From Actinomycetales bacterium (lineage in GTDB: Bacteria > Actinomycetota > Actinomycetes > Actinomycetales > Microbacteriaceae): a DNA stretch of 64,000 nucleotides. The stretch is taken from assembly GCA_017308515.1 (NCBI GenBank), contig JAFKEN010000007.1:294957-358956 (forward strand). The letters are read 5' to 3'. Below the pieces are notes generated by a model, which was not told where the DNA came from, did not search any database, and saw nothing but the letters and a program-made list of their open reading frames with translations. Shown here piece after piece: positions 49,086 through 63,974 of the stretch. Each line of letters starts with the position of its first letter. Position 1 is the first letter of the stretch. The position numbers and the translations under genes were made by a program.

Positions 49086-50422
49086 TGGAGTACCGCGACC
49101 TGCGCGTCGCCCTGCTGGGCGCCGGCAGCGTCGGATCCCAGGTGGCGGCGCTGCTGCTCGAGCACCGCGAGGAGCTCGCCGGCCGCATCGGCGCCGGCAT
49201 CGACCTGATCGGGGTGGCGGTGCGCGATCTCGACGCGCCGCGCGACGCCGAGATCCCCGCCGAGCTGCTCACCACCGACGCCGAGTCGCTCATCCTCGGG
49301 GCCGACATCGTCGTCGAGATGATCGGCGGCCTCGAGCCCGCGCGCGAGCTCATCCGGCTCGCCCTCACCTCGGGAGCCGACGTCATCACGGCCAACAAGG
49401 CGCTGCTGGCGACCCACGGTCCCGAGCTGTTCGAGCTCGCGGGCCAGGTCGGCGCGCAGCTCTACTACGAGGCGGCGGTCGGCGGGGCGATCCCCATCAT
49501 CCGCCCGCTGCGCGACAGCCTCGCCGGCGACCGGGTCGTGCGCATCCTGGGCATCGTCAACGGCACCACCAACTACATCCTCGACCGCATGGATCGCGAG
49601 GGCGACAGCCTCGAGTCCGCGCTCGCGATCGCGCAGCAGCTCGGTTACGCCGAAGCCGACCCGACCGCCGACGTCGAGGGTCACGACGCGGCTCAGAAGG
49701 CCGCGATCCTCGCGAGCCTCGCGTTCCACACCGCCGTGCCGCTCGAGGCGGTGCACCGCGAGGGGATCACCGCCGTCACCCACGCGCAGGTCGTCGCCGC
49801 GCGCGAGGCCGGCTTCGTCGTCAAGCTGCTCGCGGTCTGCGAGCGGCTCGCGGATCCGGAGACCGGCGAGGAGGGCGTCGCCGCCCGCGTGCACCCCGCC
49901 CTCGTGCCGGCCACCCATCCGCTCGCCTCGGTGCGCGGCGCCAACAACGCGGTGTTCCTGCAGGCGGAAGCGGCGGGCGACCTCATGTTCTACGGCGCCG
50001 GCGCCGGCGGGGTGCAGACCGCCTCCGCGGTGCTCGGCGACCTCGTGTCGGCCGCGCGCCGCCACGTGATCGGCGGACCGGGCGTCGCCGAGTCGACCCA
50101 CGCCGACCTGCCGGTGCTGCCGATGTCGGCCGTGACGACCCGCTACCAGGTGACGCTGCAGGTCGCCGACCGGCCGGGCGTGCTGGCGGCGATCGCGACC
50201 CTGTTCAGCGAGCACGGGGTGAGCGTCGAGGCGGTGCAGCAGTCGGTGCCGACCGTCACCGTCGACGACGGTCGGGAGGTGGCTCTGCCCACGGCTACCC
50301 TGGTCATCGGCACCCACGCCGCGACGGAGGCCGCGCTCGCCGCGACGGTCGACGCGCTCGCGGCCAGCGACTCCGTCGCCGAGGTGTCGAGCGTTCTGCG
50401 AGTGGAAGGCGTGGCCTCATGA
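49082..50422 (+). CDS. hom: Homoserine dehydrogenase with ACT domain
   Basis: 446 aa. The start ATG 49082 overlaps the lysA stop, with an AGAGGAG Shine-Dalgarno at 7 bases. The NAD(P) fold has [15 protein letters not shown], then [22 protein letters not shown] and the substrate-binding [29 protein letters not shown]. The C-terminal ACT domain (about 350-430, [20 protein letters not shown]) is the usual threonine-feedback site. It reduces aspartate semialdehyde to homoserine, feeding both thrB/C and metX. Confidence 0.97.
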   Translation: MMEYRDLRVALLGAGSVGSQVAALLLEHREELAGRIGAGIDLIGVAVRDLDAPRDAEIPAELLTTDAESLILGADIVVEMIGGLEPARELIRLALTSGADVITANKALLATHGPELFELAGQVGAQLYYEAAVGGAIPIIRPLRDSLAGDRVVRILGIVNGTTNYILDRMDREGDSLESALAIAQQLGYAEADPTADVEGHDAAQKAAILASLAFHTAVPLEAVHREGITAVTHAQVVAAREAGFVVKLLAVCERLADPETGEEGVAARVHPALVPATHPLASVRGANNAVFLQAEAAGDLMFYGAGAGGVQTASAVLGDLVSAARRHVIGGPGVAESTHADLPVLPMSAVTTRYQVTLQVADRPGVLAAIATLFSEHGVSVEAVQQSVPTVTVDDGREVALPTATLVIGTHAATEAALAATVDALAASDSVAEVSSVLRVEGVAS

Positions 50423-50453
50423 GGGCCGTCGCCCGTGTGATCCGGGAGTCCCG

Positions 50454-51539
50454 ATGAGCCAGTGGAAGGGCGTCATCCGCGAGTACGCGGATCGCCTCGA
50501 CGTCAGCGAGGCGACGCCGGTCGTCACCCTCGGCGAGGGCGGCACGCCGCTCATCCCCGCGCCCGCGCTGTCGGCGCGCACCGGGGCCGAGGTGTGGGTC
50601 AAGTACGAGGGCATGAACCCGACCGGCTCCTTCAAGGACCGCGGCATGACCATGGCCGTGAGCAAGGCCGTCGAGCACGGCGCGCAGGCGGTCATCTGCG
50701 CCTCGACCGGCAACACCTCCGCCTCCGCGGCCGCCTACGCCACGCACGCCGGGATCACCGCGGCCGTGCTCGTGCCCGAGGGCAAGATCGCGATGGGCAA
50801 GCTCGCCCAGGCGATCGCGCACGGCGCCGAGCTGCTGCAGATCCAGGGCAACTTCGACGACTGCCTGGAGATCGCGCGCGAACTCGCGGAGAGCTACCCC
50901 GTGCACCTCGTGAACTCGGTCAACAACGACCGCATCGAGGGGCAGAAGACCGCGGCCTTCGAGGTCGTCGAGGTGCTCGGCGACGCGCCCGCGTTCCACT
51001 TCATCCCGGTCGGCAACGCCGGCAACTACACCGCCTACACCCGCGGCTACCGCGAGGAGGCCGAGCGCGGGGTCGCCACCCGGCGCCCGCGCATGTTCGG
51101 CTTCCAGGCCGCCGGCTCGGCGCCGATCGTGCGCGGCGAGATCGTGCGCGATCCCGACACGATCGCGAGCGCGATCCGCATCGGCAACCCCGCCTCCTGG
51201 CAGCTCGCGCTCGAGGCGCGCGACCAGACCGACGGCTACTTCGGCGCGATCGAGGACGACGCGATCCTCGAGGCGCACCGCATCCTCTCCTCCGAGGTCG
51301 GCATCTTCGTCGAGCCCGCCTCGGCGATCAGCGTCGCGGGGCTGCTCGAGCGCGCGGAGGCGGGCGTGATCCCCGCCGGCGCCCCCGTCGTGCTGACCGT
51401 CACCGGCCACGGCCTCAAGGACCCGCAGTGGGCGCTGCGCGGACCCGACGGCGCGGAGGTCGCGCCCACCTCGGTGCCGGCGGATGTCGCCGGGGTCGCC
51501 GACGTGCTCGGCCTGCAGCGCTCCGCGGTCGCGCCATGA
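50454..51539 (+). CDS. thrC: Threonine synthase
   Basis: 361 aa from ATG 50454 with a GGGAG Shine-Dalgarno. PLP fold type II: the internal Lys is in [28 protein letters not shown] binds phosphate/PLP, and [14 protein letters not shown] follows. It is the short class of bacterial threonine synthase (about 360 aa), converting O-phosphohomoserine to threonine. The stop overlaps thrB by 4 bases. Confidence 0.97.
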   Translation: MSQWKGVIREYADRLDVSEATPVVTLGEGGTPLIPAPALSARTGAEVWVKYEGMNPTGSFKDRGMTMAVSKAVEHGAQAVICASTGNTSASAAAYATHAGITAAVLVPEGKIAMGKLAQAIAHGAELLQIQGNFDDCLEIARELAESYPVHLVNSVNNDRIEGQKTAAFEVVEVLGDAPAFHFIPVGNAGNYTAYTRGYREEAERGVATRRPRMFGFQAAGSAPIVRGEIVRDPDTIASAIRIGNPASWQLALEARDQTDGYFGAIEDDAILEAHRILSSEVGIFVEPASAISVAGLLERAEAGVIPAGAPVVLTVTGHGLKDPQWALRGPDGAEVAPTSVPADVAGVADVLGLQRSAVAP

Positions 51540-52474
51540 TCCCGCTCGGGCGCCGCGTCACGGTGAAGGTGCCCGCGACCACCGCCAACCTCGGGCCGGG
51601 CTTCGACACCCTCGGCCTCGCGCTCTCGCTCTACGACGAGATCGAGGCGACGGTGCGCGAGGCGCCCGGCGCGACGGTCACCGTCGAGGGCGTCGGCGCG
51701 CAGGAGGTGCCCACCGACGCGTCGAACCTCGTCGTGCGCGCGGCCGCGCACGCGTTCGCGGCGGTCGGTCAGCCGATGCCGGGCCTCGACCTGGTGGCGC
51801 GCAACCGCATCCCGCACGGGCGGGGGATGGGCTCCTCCGGCGCCGCGATCGTCGCCGGCATCATGACCGCCAAGGGCCTGCTCGAGGGGATCGTCGACTT
51901 CGACGCCGATCTGCTGCTGCGGCTCGCGACCGAGCTCGAGGGCCACCCCGACAACGTCGCCCCCGCCCTGTTCGGCGGCCTCACCATCGCGTGGATGACC
52001 CCCGAGGGCCCGCGGCACAAGAAGCTCATCGTGCACCGCGGCGTCTCGCCGCTCGTCGGGGTGCCCACCGCGTCGACGATGTCGACCGCGCTCGCGCGCA
52101 GCCTGCAGCCGCAGTCGGTGCCGCACGAGGACGCGATCTTCAACGTCTCGCGCTCGGCGCTGCTGATCGCGGCGCTCATCCAGAGCCCCGAGCTGCTGCT
52201 GCAGGCCACCGAGGACAAGCTGCACCAGAGCTACCGAGCGAGCGCCATGCCCGAGACCGACGCGCTCATCCGGATGCTGCGCGAGCACGACATGGCGGCG
52301 GTCGTCTCCGGCGCCGGACCGTCGATCCTCGTCCTCGGCAGCGACCCCGCGCAGCGCCTCACGGCGGCCGATCTCATCGCCCGGCACGCGACCACCCCGT
52401 GGGAGTGCCTGCTGCTGGCCGTCGACTTCCGGGGTGCTACAGTGGTGCCGCACTCGCAGGACGCGGCCGCCTAG
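51536..52474 (+). CDS. thrB: Homoserine kinase (GHMP family)
   Basis: 312 aa. It starts at the ATG overlapping the thrC stop. GHMP motif 1 appears in [18 protein letters not shown], and motif 2 (ATP-binding) in [19 protein letters not shown]. Motif 3 is [13 protein letters not shown]. It phosphorylates homoserine before ThrC. The pathway order lysA-hom-thrC-thrB is complete. Downstream, a hairpin separates it from rho. Confidence 0.97.
   Translation: MIPLGRRVTVKVPATTANLGPGFDTLGLALSLYDEIEATVREAPGATVTVEGVGAQEVPTDASNLVVRAAAHAFAAVGQPMPGLDLVARNRIPHGRGMGSSGAAIVAGIMTAKGLLEGIVDFDADLLLRLATELEGHPDNVAPALFGGLTIAWMTPEGPRHKKLIVHRGVSPLVGVPTASTMSTALARSLQPQSVPHEDAIFNVSRSALLIAALIQSPELLLQATEDKLHQSYRASAMPETDALIRMLREHDMAAVVSGAGPSILVLGSDPAQRLTAADLIARHATTPWECLLLAVDFRGATVVPHSQDAAA
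52438..52443 (+). promoter_or_regulatory. Candidate -10 of a rho promoter inside the thrB 3' end
   Basis: TACAGT within the last codons of thrB. It would give rho a leader of roughly 280 bases that includes a hairpin and an upstream reading frame. No strong -35 is visible. Confidence 0.3.
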
Positions 52475-52517
52475 CCGCGCGGAGTGCGAATCCCCGCACC
52501 GCCTCGACCGGCCCTCT

Positions 52518-52538
52518 CGGCGCACCTCCCGTGCGCCG
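52518..52538 (+). terminator. Terminator/attenuator hairpin between thrB and rho
   Basis: CGGCGCAC (52518-52525) and GTGCGCCG (52531-52538) pair perfectly around a CTCCC loop, 43 bases after thrB. With transcription from the preceding promoter it lies in the rho leader. Confidence 0.6.
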
Positions 52539-52607
52539 CGCTCCGGTCCGACGCGGGGCGCCGAGCCCGGGCGATCCGCTCCGGGCCGAAAGGAAGCTCT
52601 TCCCGCC

Positions 52608-52724
52608 GTGACACCCGACCCCGACGTGGTGAGCCCGCGCCCGCGCTCTGACGCGCGCGTCGCGACGGCCCCGTCGGCGTCCGCCGCCCCGCGCGGCCGC
52701 CGGGCGACGGCGGAGCGCCGATAA
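52608..52724 (+). CDS. Small upstream reading frame in the rho leader (38 codons)
   Basis: Begins GTG 52608 with an AAGGAAG Shine-Dalgarno 11 bases upstream, and ends at TAA 52722-52724. That TAA is also part of the Shine-Dalgarno (TAAGGAG) of rho, which starts at GTG 52733. The peptide is Pro/Arg/Ala-rich and basic, with no family. Its stop lies so close to the rho start that ribosomes could reinitiate, giving translational coupling. Whether it is translated is not shown by the sequence. Confidence 0.4.
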   Translation: MTPDPDVVSPRPRSDARVATAPSASAAPRGRRATAERR

Positions 52725-52732
52725 GGAGAACC

Positions 52733-54556
52733 GTGGACACCGAGAACGACACGCCCGAGACCGAGGCCGCGCCCCAGGAGCCGGCGACCGCCGAGCAGGC
52801 CGCGCCCGCCGCCGAGGCGCCCGCGCCGCAGGAGTCGCCCGCCGAGTCGGCCGACACCGCGGCCGCCGACACCGAGGCGGCCGAGGCTCCGGCCGCCGAG
52901 ACGGCGCCCCCCGCCAAGGCCCCCGCGCGTCGCAGCCGCCGCGTGACCGCCTCGAGCGAGGAGGCCGCGACCCTCGCCCAGACGATCGCCGAGGGCGACG
53001 CGCCGGCCGCGACCGAGTCGGCAGAGTCCACGTCGGCAGAGTCCGAGTCGGCGGAGACCTCGAAGAGCGGCTCCTCGAGCCGCGCCATGACCGAGATCGG
53101 CGCGGAGCTGGACAAGCTCCTGCCCGCCGACGAGAACGGCGGCGGCCGCAGCCGCTCCCGCAACCGCCGCGACGGCGGCCGGTCGGAGAACGCCAAGGCC
53201 GACGGCGGCGCCGACGAGGCGCGCGACGAGGACTCCGCGAACGACGGCGGCAACGGCCGCTCCGGCGGATCCGACGACGACGGCGACGGCCAGGGCGGCT
53301 CGAGCCGCCGGGGCCGCTACCGCGACCGCAAGCGCGGCCGCGGCGGACAGAACGACGACCTCGAGCCGGAGATCCGCGAGGACGACGTGCTCATCCCGAT
53401 CGCCGGCATCCTCGACGTGCTCGACAACTACGCCTTCGTGCGTACCACCGGCTACCTCGCCGGCCCCTCCGACGTGTACGTCTCGCTCGGCCAGGTGAAG
53501 AAGTACCACCTGCGCAAGGGCGACGCGGTCGTCGGCGCGATCCGCCAGCCGCGCGAGGGCGAGCAGCAGAACTCGCGCCAGAAGTACAACGCGATCGTCA
53601 AGATCGACTCGATCAACGGCTTCCCGGTCGACCAGGCCGAGCACCGCGTCGAGTTCGGATCGCTCACCCCGATCTACCCGAACGAGCGCCTCCGCCTCGA
53701 GACGACCCCCGAGAAGCTCTCGACCCGGATCATCGACCTCATCGCCCCGATCGGCAAGGGCCAGCGCGGCCTCATCGTCGCGCCGCCCAAGGCCGGCAAG
53801 ACGCTCATCCTGCAGAACATCGCGAAGGCGATCGCGGAGAACAACCCCGAGGTGCACATCATGGTGGTGCTCGTCGACGAGCGCCCCGAAGAGGTCACCG
53901 ACATGCAGCGCTCGGTCAAGGGCGAGGTCATCGCGTCGACCTTCGACCGCCCCGCCGAGGACCACACCACGGTCGCCGAGCTCGCGATCGAGCGCGCGAA
54001 GCGCCTCGTCGAGCTCGGCAACGACGTCGTCGTGCTGCTCGACTCGATCACCCGCCTGGGTCGCGCCTACAACCTCGCCTCCCCGGCGAGCGGGCGCATC
54101 CTCTCCGGGGGGGTGGACGCCTCGGCCCTCTACCCGCCGAAGCGCTTCTTCGGGGCGGCCCGCAACATCGAGGGCGGCGGCTCGCTGACGATCCTCGCGA
54201 CCGCGCTCGTCGAGACCGGCTCGAAGATGGACGAGGTGATCTTCGAGGAGTTCAAGGGCACCGGCAACATGGAGCTGCGCCTGTCGCGGCAGCTCGCCGA
54301 CAAGCGCATCTTCCCGGCCGTCGACATCTACGCCTCGAGCACCCGCCGCGAGGAGGAGCTGCTGAGCCCCGACGAGGTCAAGATCACCTGGAAGCTGCGC
54401 CGTGCGCTCGCCGGTCTCGAGCTCCAGCAGCAGCTGGAGACGGTGCTGAGCAAGCTCAAGGAGACCGGATCGAACACCGAGTTCCTGGTGCAGATCCAGA
54501 ATGCGCTCCCCGCGGCGAACGGCACCGGCGCGAACGGTCACGGCCGCAAGGAGTAA
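52733..54556 (+). CDS. rho: Transcription termination factor Rho with long N-terminal insert
   Basis: 607 aa from GTG 52733. Residues 1-205 are low complexity: Glu/Ala-rich first, then Arg/Gly/Ser/Asp-rich (including [16 protein letters not shown]), as in other actinobacterial Rho proteins. The cold-shock-type primary RNA site runs about 215-290 ([20 protein letters not shown]). The ATPase core follows, with Walker A PPKAGKT, Walker [16 protein letters not shown], the Q/R-loop region and RFFGAARN. The arginine finger region is STRREEELL. It is a hexameric RNA helicase ending transcription. The usual length without the insert is about 420. Confidence 0.97.
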   Translation: MDTENDTPETEAAPQEPATAEQAAPAAEAPAPQESPAESADTAAADTEAAEAPAAETAPPAKAPARRSRRVTASSEEAATLAQTIAEGDAPAATESAESTSAESESAETSKSGSSSRAMTEIGAELDKLLPADENGGGRSRSRNRRDGGRSENAKADGGADEARDEDSANDGGNGRSGGSDDDGDGQGGSSRRGRYRDRKRGRGGQNDDLEPEIREDDVLIPIAGILDVLDNYAFVRTTGYLAGPSDVYVSLGQVKKYHLRKGDAVVGAIRQPREGEQQNSRQKYNAIVKIDSINGFPVDQAEHRVEFGSLTPIYPNERLRLETTPEKLSTRIIDLIAPIGKGQRGLIVAPPKAGKTLILQNIAKAIAENNPEVHIMVVLVDERPEEVTDMQRSVKGEVIASTFDRPAEDHTTVAELAIERAKRLVELGNDVVVLLDSITRLGRAYNLASPASGRILSGGVDASALYPPKRFFGAARNIEGGGSLTILATALVETGSKMDEVIFEEFKGTGNMELRLSRQLADKRIFPAVDIYASSTRREEELLSPDEVKITWKLRRALAGLELQQQLETVLSKLKETGSNTEFLVQIQNALPAANGTGANGHGRKE

Positions 54557-54558
54557 CG

Positions 54559-55643
<1,085 letters not shown>

Positions 55644-55647
<4 letters not shown>

Positions 55648-56558
55648 CGAGCTCCCCGCCCGTCGACGTCGCCGCGGGCACCCGGCCGGAGTCCTCGGAT
55701 CCCCGACTGCTCTCCGCCGTGCTCGGCCGCGCCGCCGCGACGCTGGCCCGCGCCGGCGTGCCGAGCCCCCGGGCCGACGCGGAGCAGCTGCTCGCCCACC
55801 TCACCGGTCTCGAACGGGGGCGCCTGCTGGCGCGCGCCGTCGCCGGGGGAGCGCTCGACGCCGAGCAGCTGCTCGCCGCCGAGGAGCTCGTCGCCCGCCG
55901 CGCCGCGCGCGAGCCGCTGCAGCACATCACCGGGCGGGCCGGGTTCCGCCGGCTCGAGCTCGCGGTCGGTCCGGGCGTGTTCGTGCCGCGCCCCGAGACC
56001 GAGGTGACGGCGCAGATCGCGATCGACCTGCTGCTGGCCGTGCCCTCCTCCGCGCCGCGCGCGGTCGATCTCGGCACCGGCAGCGGTGCGATCGCCCTCG
56101 CGCTCGCGACCGAGGTGCCGCATGCCGAGGTCGCCGCGGTCGAGAACTCGGTCGCCGCCTTCGTCTGGGCCAAGCAGAACGCCCGCGAGACCGGCACCGC
56201 CAACCTCCGGCTCGTCTTCGACGACCTCGCGATCGCGCTGCCGGAGTGGGAGGGCAGCGTCGACGTGCTCGTCTCCAATCCGCCCTACGTTCCCGACGAC
56301 GCGATCCCGCGCGACCCCGAGGTGCAGCGCCACGACCCGCCGGCGGCCCTCTACGGCGGGCCGGACGGGCTCGACGTGGTGCGGGCACTGTCGCGGCGCG
56401 GCCGGGCGCTCGTGCGGGAGGGCGGATCGCTCGTGCTCGAGCACGGCGAGGAGCAGGGCCGCGCGATCCGCGCGCTGCTCGAGGCCGACGGCTGGCGCGC
56501 GACGGCGACCCACCCCGACCTCGTCGGTCGCGACCGGGTCACGACCGCCCTGCGCTGA
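55644..56558 (+). CDS. prmC: Release-factor glutamine methyltransferase
   Basis: 304 aa from ATG 55644, overlapping the prfA stop. The N-terminal helical domain (about 10-95) precedes the SAM-binding fold with [18 protein letters not shown] and the substrate motif SNPPYVPDD (NPPY). Earlier family segments [15 protein letters not shown] and [13 protein letters not shown] are typical. It methylates the GGQ glutamine of RF1/RF2. The order prfA-prmC is the common one. Confidence 0.97.
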
Positions 56559-56592
56559 ACTGGCGCGCCGCCGCTCCGCGGGACGAGCGCGG

Positions 56593-57222
56593 TCAGTCCC
56601 GCCGCGCGGTCGCGAACTCCTCGATCGCCGCGCGCAGCGCGTCGGCGTCGGTGAAGCGGTGCGCCGTGATGCCCAGCGCCGCCGCGCCGGCGACGTTCTC
56701 CGGCAGGTCGTCGGCGAAGAACACCTCCGCGGGGTCGGCCTCGTACGACGCCAGCAGCGCGGCGAACACCGCGCGATCGGGCTTGCGGGCGCCGTAGCGG
56801 CTCGAGGCGCGCAGGTCGGCGTCGGCGATCCACGGGCGCAGCTCCGGCGCGAGCTCGGGCAGGTGCTCGTCGACGAGCGCCCCGTTGTTCGTGAGCAGCG
56901 AGGTCGCGCCGAGCTCGGCGGCGCGGGCGACGCACGCGATCGAGTCCGGCCAGGGCGTCATACCCGAGCGGCGGATCGCGAGCCACTCCTCGACGTCGAG
57001 GTCGCTGCCGAGGGCCGCGTTGACGGCCGCGAGGTAGGAGGCTCCGTCGCGATACGCGCCGGCCTCGGCGCGCCACTCGCCCTCGCGGTTCCACCACCTC
57101 TCGCGCAGCTCGGCGAAGGGGAGGCCGGTGCGCCGGCTGAGCGCATCCATGCGCACCCGGTAGTCGTAGTCGTAGAGCACGTCGTCCATGTCGAACACGA
57201 AGAGCAGGCTCACCGGCTCCAT
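56593..57222 (-). CDS. HAD-family hydrolase
   Basis: 209 aa. The DxD motif appears as FVFDMDDVLYDYDYRVR, motif II as a Thr/Asn (SLLTNNGAL), motif III Lys near GARKPDRAVFAALL, and motif IV as FFADDLPENVAGAAALG. The cap is helical. These are haloacid-dehalogenase/beta-phosphoglucomutase-type phosphatases; substrate unknown. The start could also be the GTG at codon 4. It is convergent with prmC and divergent from the sua5-like gene. Confidence 0.85.
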   Translation of the reverse strand: MEPVSLLFVFDMDDVLYDYDYRVRMDALSRRTGLPFAELRERWWNREGEWRAEAGAYRDGASYLAAVNAALGSDLDVEEWLAIRRSGMTPWPDSIACVARAAELGATSLLTNNGALVDEHLPELAPELRPWIADADLRASSRYGARKPDRAVFAALLASYEADPAEVFFADDLPENVAGAAALGITAHRFTDADALRAAIEEFATARRD

Positions 57223-57277
57223 CCTTCCGCATCGCGCGGGTTCCGCCGCGCGCGGCCGACGCCCATCGCGCGCCGCC

Positions 57278-57283
57278 TAGGAT
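57278..57283 (+). promoter_or_regulatory. -10 element upstream of the Sua5-like gene
   Basis: TAGGAT ends 9 bases before ATG 57293, giving a leader of at most a few bases. Confidence 0.4.
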
Positions 57284-57292
57284 GGGCCCGAC

Positions 57293-57970
57293 ATGGCGCG
57301 CTACGACACCTCCGTCCCGGCCGAGCTCCTCACCGGCATGCGCCTCGCCCGCACCGCGATCGGGCGGGGTGAGCTCGTCGTCATCCCGACCGACACGGTC
57401 TACGGGGTGGCGGCCGACGCCTTCCAGCCCGAGGCCGTGCAGCGCCTGCTCGACGCGAAGGGCCGAGGCCGCCAGGCGCCGCCGCCCGTGCTCGTCCCCG
57501 GCATCCCGACCCTCGACGCGCTCGCCGAGGTCGTGCCGGAGGAGGTGCGCGCGCTCGTGGCCGAGTTCTGGCCGGGCGGGCTGACCGTGATCCTCCGGGC
57601 CCGCACGAGCCTGCAGTGGGATCTCGGCGAGACCCGCGGCACCGTCGCGCTGCGCATGCCCCGCGACCCGATCGCGCTCGAGCTGCTCTCCGAGACGGGC
57701 CCGCTCGCCGTGTCGAGCGCCAACCGCACGGGGGAGCCAGCCGCGCTCACCGCCGAGGCCGCCGAGGCGATGCTCGGCGACTCGGTCGCGGTCTACCTCG
57801 AGTCCGGTGCGGTCGGCGACGCGTATCCCGAGGCCGAGGCGCACACCGGCTCGACGATCGTCGACGCGACGGCGCTCGAGCACCCGGAGGGCAGGGCGCG
57901 CATCGTGCGTCACGGCGTGATCCCCGACGAGGAGATCGTCCGCGTGATCGGTGCCGAGCGGTGCGCCTGA
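57293..57970 (+). CDS. Threonylcarbamoyl-AMP synthase (Sua5/YrdC)
   Basis: 225 aa. The YrdC fold is recognised from ELVVIPTDTVYGVAADAF, KGRGRQAPPPVLV, WPGGLTVILRA, TVALRMPRDPIAL and SSANRTGEPA, followed by ESGAVGDAYPEAEAH. It makes the L-threonylcarbamoyl adenylate used for t6A at position 37 of ANN-reading tRNAs. It is the shorter YrdC-plus-tail form rather than full Sua5. The stop overlaps the start of the next gene by 10 bases. Confidence 0.95.
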   Translation: MARYDTSVPAELLTGMRLARTAIGRGELVVIPTDTVYGVAADAFQPEAVQRLLDAKGRGRQAPPPVLVPGIPTLDALAEVVPEEVRALVAEFWPGGLTVILRARTSLQWDLGETRGTVALRMPRDPIALELLSETGPLAVSSANRTGEPAALTAEAAEAMLGDSVAVYLESGAVGDAYPEAEAHTGSTIVDATALEHPEGRARIVRHGVIPDEEIVRVIGAERCA

Positions 57971-59268
57971 TCGTCTACCTCGGCCTGGCGGTCGCCGCCG
58001 GGCTGGTCTCCTTCGCGCTGTCGTGGGTGATCGTGAAGCTGAGCCACCGCTACCGGCTGTACCCCGGCATCCGCGACCGGGACGTGCACACCCGGCCGAC
58101 GCCGCGGCTCGGCGGGGTGGCGCTCTTCCTCGCGATCGCGGTCGCGTTCACGATCGGCGCCTTCGTCCCGCAGCTGTCACTGGTGTACTCCGAACCCGGC
58201 AAGGTGCTCGCCGTGGTCGGCTCGGCCGCGCTCATCGTGCTGCTCGGCGTCGCCGACGACCTGTGGGATCTCGACTGGCTCACCAAGCTCGCCGGCCAGT
58301 TCCTGGTCGCCGGCCTGCTCGCCTGGCAGGGCGTGCAGATCGGCGCCCTCCCGATGCCGGGCGGATCGCTCGTGCTGCTGTCGCCGTACCTCTCGCTCGC
58401 GATCACCGCGCTCGTCGTCGTGCTCGTCATGAACGCGATCAACTTCATCGACGGCCTCGACGGCCTCGTCGCCGGCTTCGCGATCATCACCAACGGCGTC
58501 TTCGCCGTCTACGTCTACCTGATCTCCTACGGCCCCACCGAGCAGAGCGACTACTTCAACCTCGCGCAGCTCGTCACCGTCGTGCTCGTCGGCGCGTGCC
58601 TGGGCTTCCTGCCCTGGAACGCCCGGCTGCGCGACGACCGCCCCGCGCGGCTGTTCATGGGCGACGGCGGGTCGATGCTCGTGGGTCTGCTCATGGCGGC
58701 CTCGACGCTGCTCGTGACGGGGCAGATCGATCCCGGCCGGATCACCGGCGATCCCGACGCCGGCAGCGTCATCGGCGCCCAGGGCCTCGTGCCGGCCTTC
58801 ATCCCGTTCCTGCTGCCCTTCGCCGTGCTCACGGTGCCGCTCGTCGACTTCGGCCTCGCGGTGCTGCGCCGCATGCGCGCCGGCAAGTCGCCCTTCAGCG
58901 CCGACCGCCAGCACCTGCACCACCGGCTGCTCGACATGGGGCACAGCCACCGGCACGCGGTGTGGCTGCTCTACGGCTGGACGGCCGCCGCGGCCGTCGG
59001 CTGCCTGCTGTTCCTGCTCGTCGACTGGTGGTGGGCGCTCGGCTTCGCGCTCGCCGCCCTCGTGGGCTGCACCCTCCTCACGCTCGCGCCGCTCAGCCGC
59101 CGCAAGCGCATCGAGGCGACCGCCCAGCTGACCGCCACCGACGCCGAGACCGGCGCGGTGCTCGCCCCCTTCGACCCGCTCGACGCCGCGGCCGACGAGC
59201 TGCCCCTCGACGTCGAACCGCACCTCGACACGGCCGAGACCGGATCCCACCCGGCGGTCGAGCGATGA
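57961..59268 (+). CDS. wecA: UDP-GlcNAc:undecaprenyl-phosphate GlcNAc-1-phosphate transferase
   Basis: 435 aa from GTG 57961. About eleven membrane segments. The family's cytoplasmic acid motifs are present: DDLWDLDWLTK, NAINFIDGLDGLVAGF (the DGLDGL motif) and the HRLLDMGHSHRHAV His-rich loop, plus RLFMGDGGSM. A soluble tail of about 50 residues is rich in Asp/Glu/Pro. The enzyme starts teichoic-acid/arabinogalactan-type lipid-linked polymers. It typically lies just upstream of atpI/atpB in actinobacteria, as here. Confidence 0.93.
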   Translation: MRLIVYLGLAVAAGLVSFALSWVIVKLSHRYRLYPGIRDRDVHTRPTPRLGGVALFLAIAVAFTIGAFVPQLSLVYSEPGKVLAVVGSAALIVLLGVADDLWDLDWLTKLAGQFLVAGLLAWQGVQIGALPMPGGSLVLLSPYLSLAITALVVVLVMNAINFIDGLDGLVAGFAIITNGVFAVYVYLISYGPTEQSDYFNLAQLVTVVLVGACLGFLPWNARLRDDRPARLFMGDGGSMLVGLLMAASTLLVTGQIDPGRITGDPDAGSVIGAQGLVPAFIPFLLPFAVLTVPLVDFGLAVLRRMRAGKSPFSADRQHLHHRLLDMGHSHRHAVWLLYGWTAAAAVGCLLFLLVDWWWALGFALAALVGCTLLTLAPLSRRKRIEATAQLTATDAETGAVLAPFDPLDAAADELPLDVEPHLDTAETGSHPAVER

Positions 59269-59747
59269 GCTCGGCCCCGGTGCTGCGCCGCTCGCTCGTC
59301 GCGGGCGGGATCGTCGCGCTCGTCGTCGGCGGCGTCGCGGCCCTGCTCGGCGGCCTGCTCTCCGGCGGTGCGGGCGTCGTCGCGGCCGTGCTCGCGGCGG
59401 TCGTCTCGGCGCTGTTCCTCGGGCTGACGGCGGCGAGCATGCTGCTCGGCGGCCGCCTCGCGCACGGCGACGGCACGCATCCGGTGTTCTGGGGCGTCGT
59501 ACTCGGGGGCTGGCTCGTGAAGCTCCTCGTCTTCGTCGGGCTGCTCATCGCACTGCGCACGGTGTCGTGGCTCGATCCGACGGTGTTCGGGCTGACCCTC
59601 GTCGCGGTCGTCACGCTGACGCTCGTGAGCGACGTCGTCGTGCTCGCGCGCGCCCGGATCCCGATCGACGAGCACCTGCGCCGGCGCCCGCCCGGCGCCC
59701 CGGCCTCCCCGCCCCCGGCCGCCGGTGACCCGCGCACGGGGGAATGA
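59265..59747 (+). CDS. AtpI-like membrane protein of the ATP synthase operon
   Basis: 160 aa, overlapping the wecA-like stop by 4 bases. Four membrane segments lie at about 12-32, 38-60, 76-96 and 101-121, followed by a Pro-rich tail. The position directly before atpB is where the poorly conserved AtpI usually lies. Similarity cannot be asserted beyond topology and place. Confidence 0.7.
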   Translation: MSSAPVLRRSLVAGGIVALVVGGVAALLGGLLSGGAGVVAAVLAAVVSALFLGLTAASMLLGGRLAHGDGTHPVFWGVVLGGWLVKLLVFVGLLIALRTVSWLDPTVFGLTLVAVVTLTLVSDVVVLARARIPIDEHLRRRPPGAPASPPPAAGDPRTGE

Positions 59748-59763
59748 CCCCCAGAAGTATTGA

Positions 59764-59769
59764 TAGGCT
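59764..59769 (+). promoter_or_regulatory. Candidate -10 for atpB
   Basis: TAGGCT gives a start near 59776 and a leader of about 55 bases to the atpB start. The -35 is not clear. Confidence 0.35.
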
Positions 59770-59829
59770 GATCACGACCTCCCCCCATTGCTCGCCGCGC
59801 GTCGCTGCGCCCCGAAGCAGGAGAAAGCA

Positions 59830-61495
<1,666 letters not shown>

Positions 61496-61496
<1 letters not shown>

Positions 61497-62287
61497 TGGG
61501 ATCCGCCTCGCGCCAGGCGCTCGACGCCGCGTCCGCGACCCTCGCCTCCACCTCGGGGGTGACGGTCCAGACCGGCGAAGAGCTGCTCGCCGCCGCGCGC
61601 GCGCTCGAGGGCTCGGCGCAGCTGCGCACGATCCTCAGCGACCCGACCGTTCCCGCGGCCGACAAGTCGCGGCTCGCCGCGACGGTGCTGCCGGGGCTCG
61701 GAAAGGCCGCGAGCTCGGTGCTCGCCGCCGCGGTCGAGCCGCGTTGGTCCTCGGGCGACGAGCTCGTCGACGGCGTCGAGGATCTCGGCATCCGCGCCGT
61801 GGCGCGCGGGGCCGGTGCGACGGCGCCGCTCGAGAGCGAGCTCTTCGCGTTCTCGCGCGCGGTCGCGTCCGACGCCGAACTGGAGCTCGCGCTCGGCAGC
61901 AAGCTCGCCGACCCGGCGCGCAAGGCCCAGCTCGCGGGCGGCCTGCTCGCGAAGAAGGCCGACGCCGGCACGATCGCGATCGTGCGGCACCTGGTGCAGA
62001 GCCCGCGCGGGCGCCGCGTGGGCGAGATGCTCCGGCACGCGGCCGACGTCGTCGCGGCCGCGCACGACCGTCGCATCGCGACGGTGACCTCCGCGAGCGA
62101 GTTGCCGGCGAAGCAGGCGACCCGCCTCGCCAACGCGCTGTCGGCGCGCTACGGCGTCGACATCCAGCTCCAGCAGATCGTCGACCCCCAGGTGGTCGGC
62201 GGACTGCGGGTGCAGGTCGGCGACGACGTCATCGACGGCACGATCGCCGCGCGCCTGCACGACCTCCGACTCCAGCTCGCCGGCTGA
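61496..62287 (+). CDS. atpH: ATP synthase F1 subunit delta
   Basis: 263 aa from ATG 61496, overlapping atpF by one base. The N-terminal helical domain and the C-terminal [21 protein letters not shown] signature (ATPase delta pattern) are seen. The length (263) exceeds the usual 180, as in other actinobacterial AtpH proteins. It joins the peripheral stalk to the F1 head. Confidence 0.93.
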
Positions 62288-62336
62288 CCCGGCCCCGATC
62301 TCGATCACGAGACAGACCCACACAAGGGATACCCCC

Positions 62337-63974
<1,638 letters not shown>

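Noticed and set aside
51236-54541. Long open frame on the minus strand opposite rho, thrB and thrC
   Set aside because: Antisense shadow of well-supported genes; no start context, and the residue pattern is low-complexity Arg/Ala/Gly.
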